A stretch of DNA of 15,583 bases, from contig CALPUT020000023.1 in assembly GCA_943326825.2 (NCBI GenBank), forward strand, positions 1 to 15,583, given 5' to 3'. Position 1 is the first letter of the stretch. Each line of letters starts with the position of its first letter. The notes beneath the pieces are model-generated. The model saw only the letters and a program-made list of their open reading frames with translations. It was not told where the DNA came from and did not search any database. Made by a program: the position numbers and the translations under genes. The stretch comes from Chryseobacterium gleum (GTDB lineage: Bacteria; Bacteroidota; Bacteroidia; Flavobacteriales_D; Crocinitomicaceae). This document shows positions 7,865 through 14,631 of the stretch, in pieces.

Positions 7865-8275
7865 TTACATAATGATTACTCCTTTTGCCCCTAGAATTGG
7901 AATTGGTTTGATGTTTTTTTCGCAAATTGTTTCAGCAAGAAAAACAAATTTTTTGTCATACATTACATCATTTACCCAAAAACTTACCCAATATTCATTT
8001 GATAATCCAAAAACTTCTTCAACGATAGGTTCTATTTTTGCGGCTTCATTTGGTAACATTAATTCAATGCAATGACGTAGTGTAGATGTTTGTATTTTTT
8101 CTCCAGTATTTGCATTTTGACCATATCCTTTACTTGTTATGATAATACCTTCCATAATATCTTCTCTTAAATTTAAGAGGTAAACATTGTATTCAATCTC
8201 ATTATCTTCATTTTTACCTTGAACAATAGCAACGGCAACATTTTCGACTAAAGGACCTAATAATTCTTCTCTCAT
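7865..8275 (-). CDS. Small cytoplasmic protein of unknown function
   Basis: This 136-aa protein has no signal peptide or membrane segment. It is acidic, with an N-terminal helix (MREELLGPLVENVAVAIVQG), beta-like strands (YNVYLLNLRED, EGIIITSKGYG), a middle segment with a likely helix (RHCIELMLPNEAAKIEPIVEEVF), then strands ending in PIPILGAKGVIIM. The layout suggests one small alpha/beta domain. I do not recognise the family. Its ATG lies 9 nt after the stop of the serine hydrolase gene, and it appears to be the last gene of the unit that starts with the sugar-phosphate isomerase. The close spacing and full-length open frame support it as a real gene. Confidence 0.75.
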   Translation of the reverse strand: MREELLGPLVENVAVAIVQGKNEDNEIEYNVYLLNLREDIMEGIIITSKGYGQNANTGEKIQTSTLRHCIELMLPNEAAKIEPIVEEVFGLSNEYWVSFWVNDVMYDKKFVFLAETICEKNIKPIPILGAKGVIIM

Positions 8276-8284
8276 TTTAAAATT

Positions 8285-9535
8285 CTATTTTGCTACAATT
8301 CGTCCTAAATTAATATAATCAAATAAATCTTTTGGATGTCCAATGTAAGGTGCATTCTTTTTAAGATACGTTTGATCTGAAACTTTGTTATCAGGAACAG
8401 AAATGTTTTCACTTCTTTTTTGACCCAAGCGAACGATTACTAGGTCCTCACTTGGAATGGTAATAATATATTGTCCTAAAATTCCTCTACAATACCAAAT
8501 TGGATTTTTTTCACCCATAAACGACCAAATATGCAAACCATATCTTAGGTTTGGAACATGTTCATCAGTTGACATTTTAGGATTTGAGCACATTTCTGTC
8601 ATGTATTTTTCAGAAATTATTTGTTGGTCTCCCCACTTACCTTTGTTTAATATCAATTTTCCTAATCGACCAAAATCACGTGCACTTGCATACATACAAC
8701 AGAATGATTTTTCGTCACCATTTTCTTTATCTAAACTCCAAAAAGCATTTTGTTCTGCTCCAATTTTATCCCATATTTTATCTTGGCAATATGTAGATAA
8801 TTCTTTCTTTGTTGCTTTTTCAATAATAAAACCAAGAAGTTGAGAATTGCCAGATTGATATTCAAAGCGAACTCCTGGTCTTTCTATTGAGTGTTGCCTT
8901 GTAACTAATCCATATAAATCATTCCCATAATAGGATTCTGCATTTTCAGATAATGGATTTTTACCGCTTTCTTGCCAATCTAATCCAGATGACATCATCA
9001 ACAAGTGACGAATAGTAATCTTTTCTTTTCCACCTGTATTAAATTCAGGAATGTATTTACCTACTTTTTCATCTAATGATTTAATTTTTCCATCATCAAT
9101 GGCTGCTCCTATTAATAAAGCAACAACTGTTTTTGCTGCTGAAAATGAATTTGAAACGGTTTCACGCTTATGTTCATCAAAATATTTTTCAAAAACAATA
9201 GAATCACCCTTAAAAACTAAAAATGCTTTTGTATCTAATTGATCAAATAATTTTTGATATTTTGAAGGAATCTCTTTTGAATTATATTTACTGCTTTTTA
9301 TCCAATGTTGAGGCTTTTCTGACTCATGAATGGTATTGTTAAAAAACACATCTTTATCGTAAATTGAAGGACCACTTCTACCTTTCAAATATGTATTAGC
9401 TATACCTTTATAAAGATAAAAACGACCAGAAAGGATTATAAAAAGGTTGGCAATTAGGAGAATAGCTATAATAAAATAGCTAATAAACTTAATTGATTTT
9501 TTTAATATTTGAAATAGTTTTTTCCCTTTAGACAT
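8285..9535 (-). CDS. Membrane-anchored serine hydrolase, class C beta-lactamase fold
   Basis: A 416-aa protein of the beta-lactamase/transpeptidase-like superfamily (esterase, D-aminopeptidase or 6-aminohexanoate-oligomer hydrolase relatives). I start it at the ATG at 9535, which overlaps the lipB stop by 8 nt (ATGTCTAA); a TTG at 9547 also opens the frame but adds only four residues. In the numbering from 9535, residues 14-37 form a membrane anchor. The catalytic SxxK is Ser132-Ala-Ala-Lys135. The second motif is Tyr226-Gln-Ser-Gly-Asn230 (FEYQSGNSQLLG), the spacing seen in NylB-like members. The C-terminal motif region is GILGQYIITIP, with Gly and Gln where lactamases have KTG. The catalytic domain should face the periplasm. 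Family membership is strong; the substrate is unknown, and true beta-lactamase activity should not be assumed. Confidence 0.9.
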   Translation of the reverse strand: MSKGKKLFQILKKSIKFISYFIIAILLIANLFIILSGRFYLYKGIANTYLKGRSGPSIYDKDVFFNNTIHESEKPQHWIKSSKYNSKEIPSKYQKLFDQLDTKAFLVFKGDSIVFEKYFDEHKRETVSNSFSAAKTVVALLIGAAIDDGKIKSLDEKVGKYIPEFNTGGKEKITIRHLLMMSSGLDWQESGKNPLSENAESYYGNDLYGLVTRQHSIERPGVRFEYQSGNSQLLGFIIEKATKKELSTYCQDKIWDKIGAEQNAFWSLDKENGDEKSFCCMYASARDFGRLGKLILNKGKWGDQQIISEKYMTEMCSNPKMSTDEHVPNLRYGLHIWSFMGEKNPIWYCRGILGQYIITIPSEDLVIVRLGQKRSENISVPDNKVSDQTYLKKNAPYIGHPKDLFDYINLGRIVAK

Positions 9536-10220
9536 ATTGATATTCAAATTGATTCGCTAATTTCTCCTTCAAAATTTGAGCTAATTCACTCATGTCAATT
9601 TCTCGACCAAGCTCTTGTTTTAATGAAGTTACTGCTTTATCATCAATTCCACAAGGAATAATATTAGAAAAATAAGATAGATCTGAATTAATGTTAAATC
9701 CAATTCCATGCATAGTTACCCAGCGAGAACTTTTGACTCCCATTGCGCATATTTTACGAGCTTTTGGTGTGTTTGCATCAATCCAAACACCCGTAAGGCC
9801 ATCCATTCGATCGCCGACAACATCATATTCTGCCAATGTATCAATAACAGCTTGTTCTAAAAAACGAAGGTATTTGTGAATATCTGAAAAGAAATGATCT
9901 AAATCAAAAATTGGATACCCAACTAGTTGTCCAGGTCCGTGATAAGTAATATCACCACCTCTATTAATTTTATAAAAGTTCGCATTGTTTTCCTCTAATT
10001 GAACTTCATTTAGTAATAAGTGGTCAACACTTCCACTTTTACCTAATGTATATACGTGAGGATGTTCGCAGAATAATAAATAGTTTTTAGTAACTAATTC
10101 AGTATTTCCGTTACGAATTTGAATTTTTTGATCAATTGTTTCCGCAAATAATTTTTCCTGATAATCCCAGGCTTCTTTGTAGTCAATTAAACCTAGGTCT
10201 TTAAAAATTACTTCGGGCAT
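9528..10220 (-). CDS. lipB: Octanoyl-[acyl-carrier-protein]:protein N-octanoyltransferase
   Basis: LipB moves the octanoyl group from acyl-carrier protein to the lipoyl domains of 2-oxoacid dehydrogenases and the glycine-cleavage H protein, the first step of lipoate assembly. The 230-aa protein holds the family signature RGGDITYHGPGQLVGYP from Arg87, the catalytic Lys156 in ARKICAMGVK, the following HGIGFNI, and the acyl-accepting Cys190 (NIIPCGI). No signal peptide is present, as expected for a cytoplasmic enzyme. It begins 2 nt after the isomerase stop and its own stop overlaps the start of the serine hydrolase gene by 8 nt, so the three are very probably one transcript. All family residues are present and the length is normal. 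Confidence 0.97.
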   Translation of the reverse strand: MPEVIFKDLGLIDYKEAWDYQEKLFAETIDQKIQIRNGNTELVTKNYLLFCEHPHVYTLGKSGSVDHLLLNEVQLEENNANFYKINRGGDITYHGPGQLVGYPIFDLDHFFSDIHKYLRFLEQAVIDTLAEYDVVGDRMDGLTGVWIDANTPKARKICAMGVKSSRWVTMHGIGFNINSDLSYFSNIIPCGIDDKAVTSLKQELGREIDMSELAQILKEKLANQFEYQYV

Positions 10221-10222
10221 TT

Positions 10223-11206
10223 TTAGAATTTAGAAAGTGCGTCTTTTAAGAAATCAATCACTTTGATATCCATTACATCCACTTCATTTAATTCAGATAA
10301 ATAAAATGAAGACCAATCAACAAGATGTGTTAAATAAATTGAACGTTCGATTTGATTTTCACCTTTTGATGAAATGATTTGAACATTTTCCGTTTTCTTT
10401 TTTACATCGCTTATTGTGATTTCTAATCGCTTATTATTTCTAGGATTTAAATCTTTTGTGTCAAAGAAAACAGCTGCAAAGCGATTGTCTCCACCTCCCC
10501 AACCAACTAATTCATTGTGATTCATTTCAGGAATAACATGATGCCAGCACAATAATTTAGAGTTTTCATTAAATTGTTGACGAGCTCTAATGATAATCGA
10601 TTCGTATTTCGTTTCAGCATAGAAGACACCTACTTTTCCTTTTAAGAAATGTGCTAGTTCGATTGCTTCTTTCTTAATGAATGCATTTTCAGAAATGATT
10701 AAATTTCTTGCAGATTCTAATTGTTTTAAGAATTTGAAATCAATTAAACCTAACTGAACAAAAATGTTGACCAATTGAACGATTGAAAATGCTAAAGCGC
10801 TTCTCGGCGGATTTCCGCCTGGAACAATTACACAATCATAATTATTTTCTTCGCAAAAACTTTTCAGTTCTCCACCTGAACAAATACCAATAATTTGAGC
10901 TCCTTTTTCTTTTGCTTCTTTTATCGTATTAAGCGTTTCTTCTGTGTTTCCAGAATAAGAAGAACCAATTACTAATGAAAATTCATCTACAAAATGAGGA
11001 AGAGTATAATCTTGACAAATTTGAATAGGTAATGAAATTTCATCAAATACCCATTGTGAAACAATTTTCCCTCCAATTCCAGAACCTCCCATACCGCAAA
11101 TCACGATGTTTCGAATTTCGTCAGGATTGTTTTTCAGTTTAAATTCAGCTGCAATTTTTAATGCATCTGTAATATTTTGAGGAAAATCTGCTATTAATTT
11201 GTCCAT
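10223..11206 (-). CDS. Bifunctional phosphoglucose/phosphomannose isomerase, SIS-domain family
   Basis: This is a 327-aa SIS-domain isomerase of the type first described in archaea, which interconverts fructose 6-phosphate with glucose 6-phosphate and mannose 6-phosphate. The N-terminal SIS domain shows GMGGSGIGG at 38-46 and the phosphate-binding SYSGNTEET at 83-91. The bridging segment PPRSALAF at 133-140 is a family hallmark. The C-terminal part carries Glu202 (KYESIIIRARQQFNEN) and His230 (PEMNHNE), the places of the catalytic Glu and His in characterised enzymes. It appears to lead the lipB/serine hydrolase/136-aa unit, with a candidate -7 box about 55 nt upstream. It could supply mannose 6-phosphate for glycan synthesis; whether it is the only Pgi in the cell is not visible here. 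Confidence 0.93.
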   Translation of the reverse strand: MDKLIADFPQNITDALKIAAEFKLKNNPDEIRNIVICGMGGSGIGGKIVSQWVFDEISLPIQICQDYTLPHFVDEFSLVIGSSYSGNTEETLNTIKEAKEKGAQIIGICSGGELKSFCEENNYDCVIVPGGNPPRSALAFSIVQLVNIFVQLGLIDFKFLKQLESARNLIISENAFIKKEAIELAHFLKGKVGVFYAETKYESIIIRARQQFNENSKLLCWHHVIPEMNHNELVGWGGGDNRFAAVFFDTKDLNPRNNKRLEITISDVKKKTENVQIISSKGENQIERSIYLTHLVDWSSFYLSELNEVDVMDIKVIDFLKDALSKF

Positions 11207-11259
11207 AATAATGTTCTAAGTTAACAATCAAATGTGCTTAAACGATTGATTCTTTCGTA

Positions 11260-11267
11260 CAAATATA
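11260..11267 (-). promoter_or_regulatory. Candidate -7 box for the isomerase-lipB unit
   Basis: The minus strand reads TATATTTG, matching TAnnTTTG, in the 103-nt gap between two gene groups. No good -33 TTG lies at the expected distance. The leader would be about 50 nt. Confidence 0.45.
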
Positions 11268-11309
11268 AAATTTACTTAATAATATTTATTACGAAATAAT
11301 TAAAATTGT

Positions 11310-11534
11310 TTAAGAATTACTATTCTTTTGCTCTTCTAAAAATTTTAAATGTTTTTCCATTCTTTTCATCATCCATCTTCTAGTGAAATACATGAATAAA
11401 GCAATGATTGAAAAAACATAATAAGATCCCCACAATTTAAAGGAATCAGTGATACATAAATAGGTTACTACGATTGGAATAACAATCGCAACAATTAACC
11501 AAAATTTGAGCATTATTTTATTGTAAAAATTCAT
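11310..11534 (-). CDS. Small two-helix membrane protein of unknown function
   Basis: This 74-aa protein has two hydrophobic stretches, at about residues 9-27 and 37-50, then a basic, helix-prone tail (RRWMMKRMEKHLKFLEEQKN) that should remain in the cytoplasm by the positive-inside rule. It begins 8 nt after the lptC stop and probably shares the coaX-to-lptC transcript. No known family is recognised. The operon position suggests, without proving, a role near the envelope or the LPS export machinery. Confidence 0.7.
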   Translation of the reverse strand: MNFYNKIMLKFWLIVAIVIPIVVTYLCITDSFKLWGSYYVFSIIALFMYFTRRWMMKRMEKHLKFLEEQKNSNS

Positions 11535-11542
11535 ATTGTTCT

Positions 11543-12112
11543 TTATTTACTTTTCTCTTTATCAAAATTTATTTTACCTTTTGGATGAATAAATTCATAA
11601 AATTCAAAATCTTGTTGTGTTCTAATTCCATCTCCGAATAAAATTCCACCTTTCGTTCGAACGATGACGGATTTATTCGTATAAATTAAACTATCCTTTT
11701 GGTTCCAAATTAATTCTTCTGTTTCGAGTCTTTGTTGTTTTTCAATATTGTATAATTGAACAGAATCTCTAACATACATTATTCCTTTCGTGTAATTGAT
11801 TTCACCGTATAAAGCTGTTAAATAGGATACTATTTTACCATCATCAGAAAAGAAATTTACTCTTAATCCATCTTTTAATTTCATAATGGACTCAGGTTTT
11901 GTATAGGTTTCCGCTAATTTTGCAAACAATTGAATTTTTGCATAGCCTGAATCGGTATACTTTACCTCTAAGTTTTGAGTAACATTATCAGGAGATTTTG
12001 GATCGTAGGTAACCTTTTTAATGGTGTCAATATCATTAACACAAGAAATCAATACAAGTATTAACAACAAGTAAACACTGTAAAATGCTATTTTTCGCGA
12101 TTGAAATATCAT
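11543..12112 (-). CDS. lptC: LPS export periplasmic protein LptC (lipoprotein form)
   Basis: LptC links the inner-membrane LptBFG transporter to the periplasmic LptA bridge that carries LPS to the outer membrane. The 189-aa product has an N-terminal hydrophobic segment ending in LISC, so Cys24 may be lipidated, as in many Bacteroidota LptC proteins, instead of the simple anchor of enterobacteria. The rest is the expected run of beta strands with LptC-type features: VKYTDSGYAKIQLFAKLAETY, a central strand pair with YGEINYTKGIMYVRDSV, and the late strands ETEELIWNQKDSLIYTNKSV and RTKGGILFGDGI. It lies 6 nt after the outer-membrane protein gene and 8 nt before the 74-aa gene. lptA and lptB are not in the window. 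Confidence 0.88.
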   Translation of the reverse strand: MIFQSRKIAFYSVYLLLILVLISCVNDIDTIKKVTYDPKSPDNVTQNLEVKYTDSGYAKIQLFAKLAETYTKPESIMKLKDGLRVNFFSDDGKIVSYLTALYGEINYTKGIMYVRDSVQLYNIEKQQRLETEELIWNQKDSLIYTNKSVIVRTKGGILFGDGIRTQQDFEFYEFIHPKGKINFDKEKSK

Positions 12113-12118
12113 TCAGTA

Positions 12119-13471
12119 TTAGTCCAATTTTCGTTTAACAAACCAACGTTCAAAGATTGAAGGTGCGAATGTTAGACCAATGTTTATGCTGTAATATTTT
12201 TCTGATAATAGTATATTGTCACTTGTCCCTCTTTTTCCATAAGCAAAACCTAAATTCACAGATGACTGAGAACGTTGAGTTAAGATGGGAATACCTAAAC
12301 CAATTGTTAAGCCTTTATCATCGATGTTTAAGTTGTTTTGTGTAAAAGGAAGATTATAAGAATACGCACCAAAACGATATTTTGTTTTTTCTAAAATATT
12401 TCCGTTAGCTGCTTTATCATTATTGAATATCTCTGGTGTATATTGAAGTCCTACTGAAGTTTTAGTTGAAGCTTGAAAATGATAATCTTTTTCAACTCCT
12501 TCACTTATTGATTTGAATTTAGTCCAATCAGTTGTATTGAATGAAGCATGAACTGAAATTTCAGATTTACGTGATTGATTTCCTTTTTTTATGTCAGTAA
12601 ATTGGAAACGATAATTCAATCCTAATGTGGTCGTTGGTGCAACTTTAAAATGATTTGGAACCAATCCTGTTGCTGTTAAAGGAACATATGACAGAGGATT
12701 TGAAATCAATGGAGCATAATACATGGTATTTGATTGGTAACCAAAAAAGTCTTGAGTAGGTTCATAAACCGCCGAGACTGTAAATTCATTTTGTTCATTT
12801 AATTTTTGGTTATAGTTCATTCCAAATTGGTAATGAATTGACTTTAGTTCATTCTTAGTAATATAAACACCACCTGAACTTGAGTCGCTGCCAACTAAAT
12901 TACTCATTCGAGTATTTGTTATATTTCCAAATACATATCCAATGTTTGAACCAACTGAGAGTCTGATCTTTTTTAAATGAATTAAATCTGAAGAAAATCC
13001 AATAAATGCTTCACTTGTATTTCCTTCACCAGAATAGCTGTGTTTTAAAGTGTCAGAACCAACTCCTTGTAAATCATAAAAATTATATCCTCTTCTTGAG
13101 TATGGTTTTAGTCCAACAGCAACACCAAAGTATTTACCAAAAGATAAACCGAATGCAAAATGATTTAAAGTTACAGATTTGTTGAAATTTTTGATATCTC
13201 CTTGTTGATAATGAGACATTCTTGAAGATAATCCAGTAGTAAAAATAGGCTGTCCTTTACCTAAAGTATTATAGGAAGCAGGGTTGTTATAGTTTAAAAC
13301 TGTTGAATCAAAATAAGTTGTTTTTGAATTGCCTAAAGCGCCTAAAGTTGCATTTTCCATGCCTTCTATTTCACCTAAACCATAGTAACTATAAGGTGAA
13401 GTACTTGTTACTTGTGCAACTGCTAAAAAGCCAAAACCAATAAAAAAAGCACTTAAAATTCTATTTAGCAT
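12119..13471 (-). CDS. Predicted outer-membrane beta-barrel protein
   Basis: This 450-aa protein has a signal peptide at residues 1 to about 20 (ending LAVAQ). The mature protein is made of alternating hydrophobic/polar strands rich in Gly, Tyr, Phe, Ser and Asn, such as HFAFGLSFGKYFGVAVGL, YQFGMNYNQKLNE and SSVNLGFAYGKRG. It ends with YYSINIGLTFAPSIFERWF plus a short basic tail. The start region (SPYSYYGLGEIEG and LNYNNPASY) resembles the uncharacterised FadL-like barrel family found beside coaX and lptC in Bacteroidota. Its start overlaps the coaX stop by 11 nt. A role in envelope transport is plausible, but no ligand can be named. Confidence 0.82.
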   Translation of the reverse strand: MLNRILSAFFIGFGFLAVAQVTSTSPYSYYGLGEIEGMENATLGALGNSKTTYFDSTVLNYNNPASYNTLGKGQPIFTTGLSSRMSHYQQGDIKNFNKSVTLNHFAFGLSFGKYFGVAVGLKPYSRRGYNFYDLQGVGSDTLKHSYSGEGNTSEAFIGFSSDLIHLKKIRLSVGSNIGYVFGNITNTRMSNLVGSDSSSGGVYITKNELKSIHYQFGMNYNQKLNEQNEFTVSAVYEPTQDFFGYQSNTMYYAPLISNPLSYVPLTATGLVPNHFKVAPTTTLGLNYRFQFTDIKKGNQSRKSEISVHASFNTTDWTKFKSISEGVEKDYHFQASTKTSVGLQYTPEIFNNDKAANGNILEKTKYRFGAYSYNLPFTQNNLNIDDKGLTIGLGIPILTQRSQSSVNLGFAYGKRGTSDNILLSEKYYSINIGLTFAPSIFERWFVKRKLD

Positions 13472-14195
13472 TCAATTTGTGTATTAAATAAAGTCCCTTA
13501 AGGGTTAAATTTTCGTCTACAAAGATGTTGTTTTTTAAAGGGAAATCAAAATATTTTGCGTCTCCTCCGGTCATAAAAAAAGTTAAGTCATCAAAAAGAG
13601 CTTCATATTGACTTATAAACCCTTGTATTTCTGACTTTATTCCGTTAATTACTCCTGAATGAAGAGAATCATTTGTGCTGTTACCAACTATCGGAATTGG
13701 ACTCGTTTCGTTTATTAATGGAAGATTACCAGTAAAGTCATTCAAGGATTTGTATCTTAAATTGATTCCAGGAGAAATTGATCCACCTTGATAAGCGCCA
13801 AATTCATTTACAAAATCAAATTTTATACATGTTCCAATATCAATTATTACAGCATTTTTATCCTTTGCAATATTGTTCGCTGCAATTGCATTACAAATTC
13901 GATCAACTCCTAAAGTGGATGATTTATAATTTATTTCAATAGGTAAATTATAATTTACTCGATCAAATACTTCAACAGATTCAAATTTTGAACTTAATAA
14001 AGTTGTTTCTTCATTTCTTAAAACCGAAGAGATAAAAACGGATGGCTTATCGTGTTCTTTATATAAAATTTCTAGATTAGAAAGATCAGCATAATTGAAA
14101 CGAATCATTTTAAAAAATGAATCATCTTGAAACACTCCTAATTTTAAAGAAGTGTTACCAGCATCCAAAATAAAAACTGTCTGATTTTGTTTCAT
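13461..14195 (-). CDS. coaX: Type III pantothenate kinase
   Basis: CoaX phosphorylates pantothenate, the first committed step of coenzyme A synthesis. The 244-aa protein shows the ASKHA-fold elements of the family: phosphate loop DAGNTSLKLG from Asp11, GVDR at 96-99, the central motif DIGTCIKFD at 119-127 (Lys125 at a position that is Thr in many relatives), GGSISPGINLRYKSL from Gly137, and GGDA near the end (YFDF follows). These are typical of Bacteroidota members. The ATG at 14195 puts Asp11 at the usual distance from the start. It is the first gene of the unit that continues with the outer-membrane protein, lptC and the 74-aa protein. A TATATTTG promoter box ends 5 nt before the ATG, so its mRNA may have little or no leader. 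Confidence 0.96.
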   Translation of the reverse strand: MKQNQTVFILDAGNTSLKLGVFQDDSFFKMIRFNYADLSNLEILYKEHDKPSVFISSVLRNEETTLLSSKFESVEVFDRVNYNLPIEINYKSSTLGVDRICNAIAANNIAKDKNAVIIDIGTCIKFDFVNEFGAYQGGSISPGINLRYKSLNDFTGNLPLINETSPIPIVGNSTNDSLHSGVINGIKSEIQGFISQYEALFDDLTFFMTGGDAKYFDFPLKNNIFVDENLTLKGLYLIHKLNAK

Positions 14196-14199
14196 TTAG

Positions 14200-14207
14200 C
14201 AAATATA
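14200..14207 (-). promoter_or_regulatory. -7 box of the coaX operon, very close to the start codon
   Basis: The minus strand reads TATATTTG (14207-14200), an exact TAnnTTTG match. The coaX ATG begins 5 nt later, so transcription would start at or near the ATG. The nearest upstream TTG is 23 nt away, longer than the usual 19. Confidence 0.55.
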
Positions 14208-14242
14208 ATAGAAGAAAAATGAAAAAAAAGCAAAATATTAGT

Positions 14243-14271
14243 TTGATTTTTAAATTTAGTTATTATCTTTG
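14243..14271 (+). promoter_or_regulatory. Promoter of tRNA-Phe
   Basis: TTG at 14243-14245, an 18-nt spacer, and TATCTTTG at 14264-14271 give a strong Bacteroidota promoter. The start would lie about 10 nt before the tRNA. It is divergent from the coaX promoter, about 36 nt away. Confidence 0.72.
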
Positions 14272-14288
14272 CCCCCACAAATAAGGAT

Positions 14289-14361
14289 GGTGCCTTAGCT
14301 CAGTCGGTAGAGCAATAGACTGAAAATCTATGTGTCCCTGGTTCGATTCCTGGAGGCACCA
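14289..14361 (+). tRNA. tRNA-Phe (anticodon GAA)
   Basis: A 73-nt cloverleaf can be folded by hand. The acceptor stem is GGTGCCT with AGGCACC, the D stem GCTC with GAGC, the anticodon stem ATAGA with TCTAT around the loop CTGAAAA (anticodon GAA at 34-36), and the T arm is CCTGG-TTCGATT-CCTGG. The T stem has a T-T mismatch at its middle pair; I believe the same CCTGG pairing occurs in other Bacteroidota tRNA-Phe genes, so it need not mean a defect. The discriminator base is A and CCA is not encoded. It has its own promoter and terminator. The integrase gene starts 270 nt downstream, so its 3' end is the likely attachment site. Confidence 0.96.
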
Positions 14362-14365
14362 CAGT

Positions 14366-14391
14366 AGGGAAGCAATAGCTTCCCTTTTTTT
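14366..14391 (+). terminator. Intrinsic terminator after tRNA-Phe
   Basis: AGGGAAGC (14366-14373), loop AATA, and GCTTCCCT (14378-14385) form a perfect 8-bp stem, then six T. It begins 5 nt after the tRNA. Confidence 0.9.
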
Positions 14392-14402
14392 ATGCCAAAA
14401 CA

Positions 14403-14455
14403 TACCAAATTAAAGGGATTCGGCTAGAATACCAATTCTATCAAAGTATATCAAA
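14403..14455. repeat. Cluster of TAYCAAW heptamers between tRNA terminator and integrase
   Basis: Four near-copies occur in 53 nt: TACCAAA at 14403, TACCAAT at 14430, TATCAAA at 14439 and TATCAAA at 14449. The last two start 10 nt apart, one helix turn. A short inverted pair, TAGAAT (14425-14430) and ATTCTA (14435-14440), overlaps them. They may be integrase arm-type sites, but AT-rich chance matches are possible. Confidence 0.4.
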
Positions 14456-14486
14456 ACACAACAAATATTGAATTTTAAGTGACCTT

Positions 14487-14528
14487 TTCGGTTACCTGCT
14501 ATATTTTTGATTTTATCAGGTAACCGAA
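14487..14528. repeat. Perfect 12-bp inverted repeat containing GGTTACC, enclosing a -7 box
   Basis: TTCGGTTACCTG (14487-14498) and CAGGTAACCGAA (14517-14528) are exact inverted copies separated by 18 nt. The spacer holds a TATTTTTG box. Five T follow the right copy, so as RNA it could also form a long-loop terminator. A regulator-binding operator is the alternative I favour. Confidence 0.8.
14502..14509 (+). promoter_or_regulatory. Candidate -7 box for the integrase gene
   Basis: TATTTTTG matches TAnnTTTG and lies inside the spacer of the 12-bp inverted repeat. No TTG is found at the normal -33 position. The leader to the ATG at 14632 would be about 120 nt. Confidence 0.4.
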
Positions 14529-14595
14529 TTTTTCAAAAACCATTGAATTTACTAGGTTTCAGAACATCGACACAAAAAGAATTAAGTATTAATTA

Positions 14596-14614
14596 GGTAA
14601 CCTCATCGGTTACC
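14596..14614. repeat. Second inverted GGTAACC/GGTTACC pair just before the integrase start
   Basis: GGTAACC (14596-14602), spacer TCATC, and GGTTACC (14608-14614) form a 7-bp inverted repeat with the same heptamer core as the pair at 14487-14528. It ends 17 nt before the ATG at 14632. In RNA it would be a small hairpin in the ribosome-loading region; in DNA it could be a protein site. Confidence 0.75.
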
Positions 14615-14631
14615 ACAAATGTTTCGAAAAA

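Noticed and set aside
7146..8275. Possible homology between the lipoprotein and the 136-aa neighbour (MLPDETANI versus MLPNEAAKI)
   Set aside because: The short match is not followed by matching spacing or further similarity, so chance is the simpler explanation.
8457..8843. Plus-strand 128-codon frame inside the serine hydrolase gene
   Set aside because: It is antisense to the catalytic domain of a clear family member and has no recognisable protein features.
8285..9535. Antibiotic-resistance beta-lactamase
   Set aside because: The SxxK fold fits, but the membrane anchor, the YQSGN spacing and the absent KTG point to the broad serine-hydrolase family; no resistance role can be claimed.
9536..9547. 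TTG start four codons upstream for the serine hydrolase
   Set aside because: The ATG at 9535 gives the common short overlap with lipB and a conventional start codon.
14362..14631. CRISPR-like or small-RNA locus in the repeat-rich leader
   Set aside because: The repeats are too short and irregular for CRISPR, and no independent promoter-plus-terminator pair defines a small RNA.
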